DNA of 64,000 bases, taken from contig JAEEVA010000004.1 of the NCBI GenBank assembly GCA_016286995.1, positions 1 through 64,000 of the forward strand, written 5' to 3'. The first letter of the stretch is position 1. Every line of letters begins with the position of its first letter. Below are positions 1 through 7,390 of this stretch, piece after piece. A program made the translations under genes and the position numbers. The notes below the pieces were generated by a model. That model saw nothing but the letters and a program-made list of their open reading frames with translations. It was not told the origin of the DNA and ran no database searches. The stretch comes from Prevotella sp. Lineage in GTDB: Bacteria > Bacteroidota > Bacteroidia > Bacteroidales > Bacteroidaceae.

Positions 1-122
1 ATCCAGAGGTTCCTCCTCGTGTAGAGTATTCCCTGACTGATACAGGCCGTTCACTCATGCCGGTGCTTACGGATCTAATAGCCTGGGGACAGCAGCATTT
101 CAAGGATGTGGTGACGGATTAA
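1..122 (+). CDS. HxlR-family winged-helix transcriptional regulator, C-terminal end (partial)
   Basis: Only the last 39 codons are in the window, read in the frame whose stop TAA lies at 120-122. The visible residues include [17 protein letters not shown] followed by a WGxxH segment, which matches the wing and last helix of HxlR/MarR-like regulators (the EYxLTxxGxxLxPVL motif). HxlR proteins are small dimeric DNA-binding regulators that often sense redox or electrophile stress. The redox-sensing N-terminal cysteine, if present, lies outside the window. The yjbQ-like gene starts 14 bp downstream on the same strand, so the two may be co-transcribed. Family call good; target genes unknown. Confidence 0.75.
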   Translation, partial: PEVPPRVEYSLTDTGRSLMPVLTDLIAWGQQHFKDVVTD

Positions 123-136
123 GATAAGAATCTGAT

Positions 137-550
137 ATGGTACAGCAAATTGAAATAACCCTGAAGCCGAAACGTCGCGGCTTCCACTTGGTGACGAGCG
201 AGATAGTGAGCCAGTTGCCGAAACTGCCGAAGATTGGCATTGTGAACATCTTCACGAAGCACACCAGCTGCGGACTGAGTATCAACGAGAACTGCGACCC
301 TGATGTTCGCGTCGATATGGAAACCATCTTCAATCGCCTCGTGCCTGAGAATCGTCCTGAGTACGAGCATACGCTGGAAGGTGCAGACGATATGCCAGCC
401 CACGCCAAATCGACGCTGAGCGGTGTCAGCATTACCATCCCCATCACCGATGGCCGTCTGAACCTCGGCACATGGCAAGGGGTGTACTTCTGTGAGTTTC
501 GCAACTACGGCGGCTCCAGAGAGTTAGTAGTAACAATTATTGGAGAATAA
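137..550 (+). CDS. YjbQ/UPF0047 family protein (secondary thiamine-phosphate synthase type)
   Basis: A 137-residue protein, the usual length for the YjbQ family. Diagnostic motifs are HTSC at residues 42-45, an acidic N-E-x-C-D-P-D stretch at about 50-56, HAK at 89-91, and the GTWQGVYFCE strand at 111-120. YjbQ proteins form a small beta-sandwich trimer with a metal or phosphate site built by the conserved His and Asp residues. Weak thiamine-phosphate synthase activity is described for some members, but the physiological role is not settled. The gene lies 14 bp after the regulator fragment and 29 bp before the SDR gene, so an operon is plausible. The family is secure; the reaction is an annotation convention rather than something seen here. 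Confidence 0.88.
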   Translation: MVQQIEITLKPKRRGFHLVTSEIVSQLPKLPKIGIVNIFTKHTSCGLSINENCDPDVRVDMETIFNRLVPENRPEYEHTLEGADDMPAHAKSTLSGVSITIPITDGRLNLGTWQGVYFCEFRNYGGSRELVVTIIGE

Positions 551-579
551 TCATCCGATAAAACAAAAAGTAGATATAT

Positions 580-1392
580 ATGGTTAACTACGGACTTAAG
601 GATAAAGTAGCTCTGATTACAGGAGCAAATAACCCACAGGGGATTGGGGCAACGACAGCATTTACTTTTGCTCGTGAAGGGGCAAAAGTGGTCTTGATAT
701 ACAAGAGAATCTACAGGACGTTCGACCAATCGAAGACTGACAAGAACGGTACGGACAGATATTTCGAGGCAAACTCAGGCAATGCTGACTATGTTGAAAG
801 CAGGCTAAAGGAAATGAATGCCGACTATATGATTCTGGAAAGTGACATTTCCAAAGAAGCTGCCGTAAAGGAAATCTATTCGAAAGTCCTTGAACGATAC
901 GGAAGGGTCGATATTCTGGTCAACAATGCAGCCGATGGTGACATGGACGGAATCGACACCATTGAGAAAATTACACAGAATGTGATTGATGACACGTTTG
1001 CGGTCAATGTCCGTGGAAGCATCCTGATGACAAGGGAGATGATTACTCATCGCGGTGATTATGGACGCATCATCAATATCTCAACCGATGCATCACAGGT
1101 TTTTGCAGGGCAGATAGCCTACGGAGCAAGTAAGGCCACACTTGAAGCACTTACCCGCAGCATAGCCTTGGAAGTGGCAAAGTACGGCATTACCGTAAAT
1201 TGTGTTGCACCAGGTCCCACTCAGACGGGATGGATTGACACCGATTTGGAACAGTCTGTTCTTCCAGTCATTCCTATGGGTAAACTGATTCAGCCGGAAG
1301 ATATTGCAGAAACGATTCTGTTTCTGGCAAGTGAGCAGGCGAGAATGCTAACGGGGCAAGTCATTAAAGTTTCTGGTGGACATGCCTTATGA
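580..1392 (+). CDS. short-chain dehydrogenase/reductase (SDR, FabG-like)
   Basis: A 270-residue classical-type SDR, expected to be a cytoplasmic NAD(P)(H)-dependent oxidoreductase. The Rossmann signature TGANNPQGIG is at residues 14-23, the NNAA motif at about 115-118, and the catalytic set is visible as Asn143, Ser168, Tyr181 and Lys185 (YGASK). The end, GQVIKVSGGHAL, resembles the FabG-type C-terminus. An insertion of roughly 25 residues follows the second beta strand (about residues 45-75), longer than in FabG itself, so the substrate may not be an acyl-ACP. The start ATG at 580 follows yjbQ by 29 bp. The next small ORF overlaps its stop codon. Substrate unknown. Confidence 0.88.
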   Translation: MVNYGLKDKVALITGANNPQGIGATTAFTFAREGAKVVLIYKRIYRTFDQSKTDKNGTDRYFEANSGNADYVESRLKEMNADYMILESDISKEAAVKEIYSKVLERYGRVDILVNNAADGDMDGIDTIEKITQNVIDDTFAVNVRGSILMTREMITHRGDYGRIINISTDASQVFAGQIAYGASKATLEALTRSIALEVAKYGITVNCVAPGPTQTGWIDTDLEQSVLPVIPMGKLIQPEDIAETILFLASEQARMLTGQVIKVSGGHAL

Positions 1393-1633
1393 CATTATGA
1401 CTGACTACGATTCCATATGGCGCACACAGGACGAGATTAGAACGGTTGTGAATGCCGTTCTGGGCGAATGTATCTGGAATCTCAGTTACAGCGAACGACG
1501 TATAGCCATTGAACTGGAACTGAATGGCACGCTCGATGATGATGCCATCGGCGATCTATGCTGCCAGTTTCCCATTACTGCCGACTACGACGGCATCGGC
1601 GCAAAAGGCTCGAAATTCGCATTCTATCTCTGA
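1382..1633 (+). CDS. small hypothetical protein, 83 residues
   Basis: An open frame begins inside the last codons of the SDR gene (ATG at 1382, overlap 11 bp; a second in-frame ATG is at 1397) and runs to 1633, where it overlaps the 3' end of the convergent PHP gene by 10 bp. The product is acidic, with no signal peptide or membrane segment, and has amphipathic stretches such as NLSYSERRIAIELELNG. Translational coupling to the SDR gene is possible. I recognise no family. The overlaps at both ends and the lack of a good ribosome-binding site leave open that it is a decayed gene fragment. Confidence 0.4.
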   Translation: MPYDIMTDYDSIWRTQDEIRTVVNAVLGECIWNLSYSERRIAIELELNGTLDDDAIGDLCCQFPITADYDGIGAKGSKFAFYL

Positions 1634-2343
1634 ATCCCCAGATAATCGAAGAACCGGTCTGGCCAGTAGTTCATAATCAGTTCGTCAGGGAAATCCGTCT
1701 CTGCTAACAGTGGATAAAGACGTTCGTAGTCAGCTATCTGGAATGATATATGTGCATCGCTGCCGAGAATCGTAGGAACCTCGTACTTCTTGCACAAACG
1801 CAGAATCTCCAGATTATTGTCTCGTGCTACTGCCTTCTTGCGCTGAGGAGCCAATGAGTGGTTGTTCACCTCCAACAGCGTATGAGCCTCCTTCGCTGCC
1901 AACACCAGTTGCTCGAAGTCCAATTCACAGGAACCGTCACCTGGATGGCTGATCATATGAATCTTGGGATTTCTAATGACTTGAATCATTCCCTCCGTAT
2001 TCTCCTCCTTCGTGCCACCTTGATACCACGCAGCGTGAATGCCTGCAATGGCGAGGTCAAGCCATCCTATTTGCTCATCCGTCAGATCAAGACCGCCCTT
2101 CGTATCGAGGATATTGATCTCGCAGCCCATTAACAACCTTATGCCGTACATTTGCCGAGGTACGGTGAACATATTCTTGAAATACAGCGTCGGACAAGTA
2201 CCTGGTACACTCGGACCATGCTCTGTGATACCCAGCACTTTCAATCCCATGTCGGCAGCAGCCTTGGCCATTTCCTGAAGGCTACTATAGGCATGTCCCG
2301 ATGCCACAGTATGGGTATGTGCGTCTAATAGAACTTTTCTCAT
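1624..2343 (-). CDS. PHP-domain phosphoesterase (YcdX-like)
   Basis: A 239-residue single-domain PHP protein. The metal-binding motifs are in the expected order: DAHTHT near the N-terminus, ITEHGP, the GCEINI segment, an IAGIHAAWY stretch, HPGDG, and a final GSDAHISFQ. Together these bind the trinuclear metal centre used to hydrolyse phosphate esters. E. coli YcdX is the nearest well-known relative; its substrate in vivo is uncertain. The gene is expected to be cytoplasmic. Its start lies 4 bp after the stop of the ATPase gene on the same strand, so it is probably co-transcribed with that gene, though no functional link is evident. Confidence 0.85.
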   Translation of the reverse strand: MRKVLLDAHTHTVASGHAYSSLQEMAKAAADMGLKVLGITEHGPSVPGTCPTLYFKNMFTVPRQMYGIRLLMGCEINILDTKGGLDLTDEQIGWLDLAIAGIHAAWYQGGTKEENTEGMIQVIRNPKIHMISHPGDGSCELDFEQLVLAAKEAHTLLEVNNHSLAPQRKKAVARDNNLEILRLCKKYEVPTILGSDAHISFQIADYERLYPLLAETDFPDELIMNYWPDRFFDYLGIQR

Positions 2344-2347
2344 AGAC

Positions 2348-3646
2348 TTATATAAAGATGGTCATATATAGCGGCAGGTACAGCACACCGTCTTTCTTGC
2401 TTACATTATATCGGCTCAGTACGATAGAGCGATGAATCTTGTCCGCATGGTCTTTGATAGCGGCATCCAAGGAAGCATGTTTCTTGTATTTCTCGCCCGA
2501 CTTCACTTCGATGACCGTAATCTTGTTCTGTTCCTCAATGATGAAGTCGAGTTCCTGCTTGCTGTTCTTGTCATAGTAGTGTAGTGAAATACCTTTGGCA
2601 GACAAGGCACAAGCCACAAAATTCTCCGTCAGCGCACCTTCGTTGACACTGATATCACCACTCAACACCTGAAACTGAATGCCTTTCAGCAGGATACTGC
2701 CGAGCAGTCCAGTGTCCACCATATACAACTTGTATAACTTACGGTTCTCAGTGGCTTCAAAGGGTAGTTCAAATGCTGACGTGTTGAAGGAATAATACGC
2801 TATCCCGGCATCAATGAGCCACTGCGTGGGATCTTCATACTTGCGACGTGAAGCTCCTTTTTCGAGGTCTGCCAGAATAAACCGCTTGTCCTCCTTTGCC
2901 AGTTCCGATGGGATGGCATCGAATACACGCTTCACAAGCACCTGATCCTTGCTTGCATACTGGGTAATGTCAGCCCGATAGGTTGTCAAAATGGAACGAT
3001 GTACTTTTTCGACAATCCGAAAATCAGGTGTGTCAACGAATGCCTGAACGGCTTCTGGCATGCCTCCGACTGCAAGGAACTGGCGGTAATACTGGCTCAT
3101 CTGCTGATGGATGAAATCTGGTACGGGCGTCTCATTCCGATAAGACTCTTTTAAAACGTCGAACACTTGTTCTGATACGCCGTTTGCCCATAGAAATTCC
3201 TCGAAGTCGAAGGGGAACATGGCAATTTCCTCCTCATATCCTACAGGATAGGAAGGTACAGGCTTATAATTGATACCCAACAAGGAACCTGACTCAATAT
3301 AATCATAGGTATGATCTTCAACGAGAAACTTAATGGCAGTACGGGCATTGGGGCACTCCTGAATCTCATCAAGGAAAACAAGTGTCTTGCCCTCGACAAA
3401 CGGTCCGAAACCCATAGCCGACAGGTTGGTGATAATTGTCTTGGTGTCAAGGTCGCCGTCAAAGGCCTTCTGTGCTATCGGACGTTTTACGAAGTTCACT
3501 TCCACGAAGTGCGTGTAATGTGACTTCGCGAACTCACGTACTGCAGTGGTCTTGCCAACCTGTCTGGCACCAGTGATCAAAAGAGCCTTTTTGCATCCTC
3601 CCTGATACCATTCCTCTATTTGTGGTAATACTTTTCTTTTTAGCAT
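2348..3646 (-). CDS. AAA+ ATPase with DUF4143 domain
   Basis: The product is 432 residues when started at the ATG at 3646. An open frame continues upstream but crosses the predicted promoter, so 3646 is preferred. The Walker A motif GARQVGKT is at residues 26-33 and the Walker B LVFLDEIQ at 89-96, followed by the AAA_14 ATPase fold and a C-terminal DUF4143 region whose E(16)...ELDFI-x-IEVKSG pattern resembles a PD-(D/E)xK nuclease-like core. These proteins are multi-copy in Bacteroidales and have no settled function; roles in mobile-element or toxin-like behaviour have been suggested. Upstream lie three 33-bp-spaced repeats and a clear promoter. Confidence 0.85.
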   Translation of the reverse strand: MLKRKVLPQIEEWYQGGCKKALLITGARQVGKTTAVREFAKSHYTHFVEVNFVKRPIAQKAFDGDLDTKTIITNLSAMGFGPFVEGKTLVFLDEIQECPNARTAIKFLVEDHTYDYIESGSLLGINYKPVPSYPVGYEEEIAMFPFDFEEFLWANGVSEQVFDVLKESYRNETPVPDFIHQQMSQYYRQFLAVGGMPEAVQAFVDTPDFRIVEKVHRSILTTYRADITQYASKDQVLVKRVFDAIPSELAKEDKRFILADLEKGASRRKYEDPTQWLIDAGIAYYSFNTSAFELPFEATENRKLYKLYMVDTGLLGSILLKGIQFQVLSGDISVNEGALTENFVACALSAKGISLHYYDKNSKQELDFIIEEQNKITVIEVKSGEKYKKHASLDAAIKDHADKIHRSIVLSRYNVSKKDGVLYLPLYMTIFI

Positions 3647-3651
3647 AATTA

Positions 3652-3728
3652 CAACTTTTCGCAATGTATTTTGTGGTAGTTTCGCAACTTTTCGCCACCT
3701 TTTCGGCTGCAAATTTACAACTTTTCGC
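3652..3728 (-). repeat. three 11-bp direct repeats at exact 33-bp spacing in the ATPase promoter/leader
   Basis: On the minus strand GCGAAAAGTTG occurs at 3718-3728, 3685-3695 and 3652-3662, each start exactly 33 bp apart. The first copy lies in the spacer between the -33 and -7 boxes; the other two lie in the presumed 5' leader, with the last ending 6 bp before the start codon. The sequence after copy one (TAAATTTGC) is the -7 box and is partly echoed after the third copy (TAATTATGC), so the array may have arisen by tandem duplication of a promoter segment. Confidence 0.8.
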
Positions 3729-3741
3729 CAAATAATCCAAA
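3710..3741 (-). promoter_or_regulatory. predicted Bacteroidetes promoter of the AAA+/DUF4143 gene
   Basis: Minus-strand TTTG (plus-strand 3738-3741) is followed by exactly 20 bp and then TAAATTTG (3710-3717), a full match to the TTTG-N19-21-TAnnTTTG pattern. The predicted start of transcription near 3704 gives a leader of about 60 nt before the ATG at 3646. Confidence 0.7.
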
Positions 3742-3907
3742 TAATTTGCAGCAATTTTACAGTTGGGAGCAGCATCCATTACGGTGTTGCTCCCTTTTTA
3801 TTCAAAAAGAGCCAAAATTTATCTATATTGACGTATTGCAGTATATTGGCCAGACAAGTTTTTCAATTATCTGGGCATTCAGAGATAATCAGGGGTTTAC
3901 TACCCTA

Positions 3908-4468
3908 TCATAGAGTCTTTATAACTTTGCAGGGGTTGCCCACTGCTATGGAGTTCGAGGGTATATCTTTCGTCACGACGCTGCCTGCTCCAATGGTGAC
4001 GTTGTCACCGATGGTGACACCAGGCAGGATGGTGACGCTGCCGCCAATCCACACATTATCGCCGATGGTGACTGGTTCTGCCCACTCCCTACGGCTGTTG
4101 CGCTCTACGGGGTCAGTGCTATGACAGGCCGTATAGATGCTGACATTCGGACCTATAAAGCAGTCGTCGCCGATGGTGACTGGGGCTTCGTCGAGCACGG
4201 TGAAGTTGAAGTTGGCAAAGAACCGTTTGCCCACGCTAATCTGCTTGCCATAGTCGCAATAGAAAGGCTGGATAATCAGGATTTCGTCATCGGCAATATG
4301 TCCCAAAAGACCTTTCAGGATCTCCCTTGCCTTCTGCTTCTCCGACGGGCGCAGCAGGTTATAGTCGTGAATGATTTCCTTCACTTCCGTCAGCTCTTGA
4401 ATCAGCTGCGGGTCAACGGCGGAATAAATCTGGCCCGCCAGCATCTTTTCTTTTTCTGTCATACTCAT
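3908..4468 (-). CDS. maltose/galactoside-type O-acetyltransferase (left-handed beta-helix)
   Basis: A 186-residue enzyme of the MAT/NodL/GAT group. It has an N-terminal helical MAT domain (about residues 5-60) and then hexapeptide repeats with the [LIV]-G-x4 pattern, for example ISVGKRF, VTIGDDCFIG, VTIGDNVWIG and ITIGDNVTIG-like turns. The catalytic His is His116 in YTACHSTD. It transfers acetyl from acetyl-CoA to a sugar hydroxyl and works as a cytoplasmic trimer. The end, SIAVGNPCKVIK, is the usual terminus of the family. It lies 42 bp downstream of the PPC-domain gene on the same strand. Sugar specificity cannot be read from sequence. Confidence 0.88.
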   Translation of the reverse strand: MSMTEKEKMLAGQIYSAVDPQLIQELTEVKEIIHDYNLLRPSEKQKAREILKGLLGHIADDEILIIQPFYCDYGKQISVGKRFFANFNFTVLDEAPVTIGDDCFIGPNVSIYTACHSTDPVERNSRREWAEPVTIGDNVWIGGSVTILPGVTIGDNVTIGAGSVVTKDIPSNSIAVGNPCKVIKTL

Positions 4469-4510
4469 GCGATGCCTAAAAGTTCTATTTCAAAGATTTT
4501 ACCATAACGT

Positions 4511-5023
4511 CTAATCCTTAAATGCCCAGAATCCTGTGCCAGTCTCAGGATCAAACTTCCTGCCGATAGCTCCGCCGACAGTAGGACGAAGTTCTATTTC
4601 GGCAGTATAGAGAACGGTTGTGGCTTTAAGATGTCCTCCCGCCATTCTCCCACCTGAAGGAAGGAGTGTGGCACGCAATCCCTCCTGGCCGTCTTGATTC
4701 CCTCCCACGATGTTATTAACATTGCGGTCCCCTCCCTTGAAAGAGAACAGGGCATGAGTATGGTGGAAGAGTTTGCCGTCATCGTCTCTTACCACATTGC
4801 CGTTGAGTGATACGAGTTCCAGCATTCCCTCTAACTGTTCAGTCTCAAAGCTGCCTGTCTCTGGAATGAACACTTGAAGTTCCGCACTCTGGCAGCCGCC
4901 GATTCCAGAGAAAACGGCTGATGGTATGGATTCCTTTTCGCAGATTTCGAGGAGGTTACTGACAATCTCATCACCTCGATCCATACGGATATAGTAGTTA
5001 TCACCTATCTTTCTGTATTCCAT
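4511..5023 (-). CDS. PPC/DUF296 domain protein (PCC domain)
   Basis: A 170-residue single PPC-domain protein. Family motifs are visible: a start IRMDRGDEIVSNLLE, SAVFSGIGG, LELVSLNGN, HHTHALFS and, near the end, GGHL. In characterised bacterial structures the three His residues of HxH and GGHL bind zinc and the protein is a trimer; plant members fuse this domain to AT-hooks. Function in bacteria is unknown, although it is often called DNA-binding. Between HHTHALFS and GGHL there is a longer glycine-rich stretch (about residues 92-127) than the short loop usual in the family. A strong AGGAG ribosome-binding site precedes the ATG at 5023. It is divergent from the cysteine desulfidase gene. Confidence 0.8.
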   Translation of the reverse strand: MEYRKIGDNYYIRMDRGDEIVSNLLEICEKESIPSAVFSGIGGCQSAELQVFIPETGSFETEQLEGMLELVSLNGNVVRDDDGKLFHHTHALFSFKGGDRNVNNIVGGNQDGQEGLRATLLPSGGRMAGGHLKATTVLYTAEIELRPTVGGAIGRKFDPETGTGFWAFKD

Positions 5024-5052
5024 AATCTCCTAAAGTTTTATAAATGATTTTG

Positions 5053-5060
5053 CAAATATA
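5053..5060 (-). promoter_or_regulatory. -7 box of the PPC-domain gene
   Basis: Minus-strand TATATTTG matches TAnnTTTG. It lies 30 bp upstream of the ATG at 5023 and so gives a leader of about 25 nt containing AGGAG. No convincing -33 box was found at the usual spacing. Confidence 0.5.
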
Positions 5061-5082
5061 GCAAAAATCAAAAATAAATGAT

Positions 5083-5090
5083 TATCTTCG
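5083..5090 (+). promoter_or_regulatory. candidate -7 box of the cysteine desulfidase gene
   Basis: TATCTTCG is one mismatch from TAnnTTTG. If used, transcription would begin near 5096, downstream of the earliest in-frame start codon (5078), which is why the ATG at 5144 is preferred as the translation start. Confidence 0.4.
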
Positions 5091-5143
5091 CGGAATCATT
5101 TAAGAGATTTTATAGAAAAGTGAACTTCATAAATAACAATGAT

Positions 5144-6463
5144 ATGGAAACAATAAAGGATATTGAGGAAGACAGTGGTGAGTACCAACTGTCAGGAAGA
5201 AACGTCGCGATACGCGAACAGATTATTGCACTAGTACATAAAGAAGTAGTGCCTGCAATAGGTTGTACCGAACCAATGGCAGTGGCACTATGTACGGCAA
5301 AGGCTAAAGAGCAGTTAGGCTGTCGCCCAGAAAAGATTGTGGCCCTGCTGAGTGCCAATATCTTAAAGAACGCCATGGGTGTTGGTATTCCAGGCACAGG
5401 TATGATAGGGCTTCCCATCGCTATTGCCTTGGGTGCTCTCATCGGCAAGAGCGAATACCAGTTGGAGGTATTGAAAGACCTTACTCCCGAGGCGCTCGAA
5501 GAGGGCAAAAAGTATATTTCAGAGAATAGAATTGATATCCGGCTAAAGGACGGCAAGTGCGACAAACTGTACATTGAGATTATTGCATCGGCAGGTAACC
5601 GCGAGGAAACAGCTATCATCGCTGGCAGTCATACTCATTTTGTTTCAGGTGATGCCAGCTACTCTCATACGACGTCGCCTGATGGAGATGACGACATTGC
5701 GCTCAACTTGCGGCTTGTGTACGACTTTGCTACAACTGCCCCTTTGGAGGAGATACGCTTTATAGAGGAGGCGCGAACCTACAACATGAATGCAGCCCGC
5801 GAGGCGCTTAAGGGCAACCACGGTCATAACCTCGGCAAGACCATCGACCGACCGCTGGCCAAGGGCATCTTCGGCAATAGCATCTATTCTCACATTATCT
5901 CGCGAACGGCTTCGGCTTGCGATGCCCGTATGGGCGGAACCATGATTCCCGTGATGTCAAACTCAGGGTCGGGCAATCAGGGCATTTGTGCCACGAACCC
6001 CGTATGCGTGTATGCCAAAGAAAACGAGAACACGGAGGAAGAACTGCTGAGAGCCCTGATGCTTAGTCATCTGACGGCCATCTATATCAAGCAGAGTCTT
6101 GGAAAGTTGTCGGCACTCTGTGGTTGTGTGGTAGCTTCGATAGGTTCCAGTTGTGGTATTACCTATCTGATGGGAGGTGACTACGAGCGTATCTGCTATG
6201 CTGTTAAGAATATGATTGCCAACCTGACGGGTATGATATGCGACGGCGCAAAACCATCGTGTTCGCTGAAGATTACAAGTGGCGTTAGCACTGCCTTGCT
6301 ATCAGCACTGCTCGCTATGGAGGGAAAATGCGTGTCGCAAGATGAAGGCATTGTGGACGACGATGTTGACAAGAGCATTCATAATCTTACGAGTATTGGT
6401 GCCGAGGCCATGTGTAAAACCGATGATATGGTATTGAGCATCATGACGTCGAAAAAACATTGA
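5144..6463 (+). CDS. cyuA: L-cysteine desulfidase (CyuA/UPF0597, serine dehydratase alpha-like)
   Basis: The product is 439 residues from the ATG at 5144. The family breaks L-cysteine into pyruvate, ammonia and sulfide using an oxygen-sensitive Fe-S cluster rather than PLP. Cysteine motifs are GCTEP at residues 40-44, CGCVVASIGSSCG in the C-terminal half, and a nearby DGAKPSC. The glycine-rich NSGSGNQG segment typical of the family is also present. An alternative upstream start (5078) would add 22 residues and sits before the predicted promoter box. It is a cytoplasmic anaerobic enzyme and stands alone, followed by the independently promoted nrf genes. A role in cysteine use or detoxification, with sulfide release, is inferred from the family. 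Confidence 0.85.
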   Translation: METIKDIEEDSGEYQLSGRNVAIREQIIALVHKEVVPAIGCTEPMAVALCTAKAKEQLGCRPEKIVALLSANILKNAMGVGIPGTGMIGLPIAIALGALIGKSEYQLEVLKDLTPEALEEGKKYISENRIDIRLKDGKCDKLYIEIIASAGNREETAIIAGSHTHFVSGDASYSHTTSPDGDDDIALNLRLVYDFATTAPLEEIRFIEEARTYNMNAAREALKGNHGHNLGKTIDRPLAKGIFGNSIYSHIISRTASACDARMGGTMIPVMSNSGSGNQGICATNPVCVYAKENENTEEELLRALMLSHLTAIYIKQSLGKLSALCGCVVASIGSSCGITYLMGGDYERICYAVKNMIANLTGMICDGAKPSCSLKITSGVSTALLSALLAMEGKCVSQDEGIVDDDVDKSIHNLTSIGAEAMCKTDDMVLSIMTSKKH

Positions 6464-6522
6464 ATAATAGCTGTTCAGATTTGAAAAGAGAATGGCGGAT
6501 TAACAATTATTATGTCCTAAAA

Positions 6523-6554
6523 TTGGGCAATTTGGAATATTTTTCGTATATTTG
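6523..6554 (+). promoter_or_regulatory. predicted promoter of nrfHA
   Basis: TTG at 6523-6525 is followed by 21 bp and TATATTTG at 6547-6554, a full -7 match. The predicted transcript starts near 6560, leaving a leader of about 90 nt before the nrfH ATG at 6652. Confidence 0.65.
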
Positions 6555-6569
6555 CGCCATAAATGACGC

Positions 6570-6608
6570 GAGAACGGGCTGCACCTCGGCAGAGAACGGG
6601 CTCTCTGC
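6570..6608 (+). promoter_or_regulatory. nrfHA leader: duplicated GAGAACGGGCT and a hairpin
   Basis: GAGAACGGGCT occurs at 6570-6580 and again at 6592-6602, 22 bp apart. The second copy lies largely within a GCAGAG/CTCTGC stem (6589-6594 with 6603-6608). Being in the 5' leader it could bind a regulator as DNA or act as RNA; neither is shown. Confidence 0.4.
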
Positions 6609-6651
6609 TCTCGATTTGCACCGTCCTTGCACATAAATATTCCAATAACAG

Positions 6652-7275
6652 ATGAAGCTAAAGGATTTTTTTGCTTTTAAGGATTGGTTATCGTATCGGC
6701 AGAAGGTTGGTTTGCTGGTGATAGCGGGCGTCGTATGCGGTCTCGGCGGATTATTTATGTATCTGCTCAGGGCGCATACTTATTTTATAGGCGACAACCC
6801 GTCGGCCTGCGTCAACTGCCATATCATGACACCTTACTATGCTACGTGGAGCCACTCGTCGCATGGACGTATCGACCATCAGTCAAACGGTGCTACATGC
6901 AACGACTGCCATGTGCCTCATCAGAACTTGGCCGTTTATTATGGTTTCAAGGCGGTTGACGGACTGAAGCATACGGCATATTTCGTGGGTCACATGGAGC
7001 ATCAGGCCATCAAGGCCGAGACGCTGACTGGCCAGGTGGTGATGGACAATTGTATCCGCTGTCACGAGCAGTTGAACACAGAGTTTGTGAAGACGGGCCG
7101 CATGGGCTATATGACGCAGCAGGCTCAGGGCGGCAAGGTGTGCTGGGACTGCCATCGCAACGTGCCCCACGGCGGCATGAACTCGCTAATGGCGACACCG
7201 AATGCTGAAGGCGTAACACCGCTTCCGCCCTCTCCCGTACCCGAGTGGTTACAGAACCTTCTAAGTGAAAAGTGA
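6652..7275 (+). CDS. nrfH: cytochrome c nitrite reductase small subunit NrfH (membrane tetraheme quinol dehydrogenase)
   Basis: A 207-residue NapC/NrfH-family protein. One N-terminal transmembrane helix (about residues 19-40) anchors a periplasmic domain with four CxxCH heme motifs: residues 53-57, 83-87, 134-138 and 164-168. NrfH takes electrons from menaquinol and passes them to NrfA. The last residues, LLSEK, are encoded by the beginning of the downstream heptamer repeat, which also provides the TGA stop. NrfA follows after 115 bp. The two form a complete NrfHA complex; no cytochrome c maturation (ccs/ResBC) genes follow here. Confidence 0.95.
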   Translation: MKLKDFFAFKDWLSYRQKVGLLVIAGVVCGLGGLFMYLLRAHTYFIGDNPSACVNCHIMTPYYATWSHSSHGRIDHQSNGATCNDCHVPHQNLAVYYGFKAVDGLKHTAYFVGHMEHQAIKAETLTGQVVMDNCIRCHEQLNTEFVKTGRMGYMTQQAQGGKVCWDCHRNVPHGGMNSLMATPNAEGVTPLPPSPVPEWLQNLLSEK

Positions 7276-7354
7276 AGAGTGAAGAGTGAAAAGTGAAGAG
7301 TGAAGAGTGAAAAGTGAAAAAGTGAAGAGTGAAGAGTGAAGAATTTGCTGCCGC
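7264..7354 (+). repeat. heptamer repeat element (AGTGAAR)11 with AATTTGCTGCCGC end, copy 1
   Basis: Eleven AGTGAAA/AGTGAAG units (one extra A at 7320) run from 7264 to 7341 and end in AATTTGCTGCCGC (7342-7354). The array starts inside the nrfH reading frame, and the nrfH TGA stop (7273-7275) is in the second unit. Two more copies of the same element occur at 18273-18313 and 63703-63757. It is followed by a second, unrelated pair of heptamers, AGTTCAA twice at 7371-7384, just before nrfA. Confidence 0.9.
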
Positions 7355-7390
7355 CGCAGTGTAATCATAAAGTTCAAAGTTCAAAATATT

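Noticed and set aside
3534..3779. 81-codon minus-strand frame with an 11-residue repeat (xAKSCxxxxxx)
   Set aside because: The period comes from the 33-bp DNA repeats of the promoter and leader, and the frame then runs through the ATPase coding sequence out of phase. Treated as a shadow.
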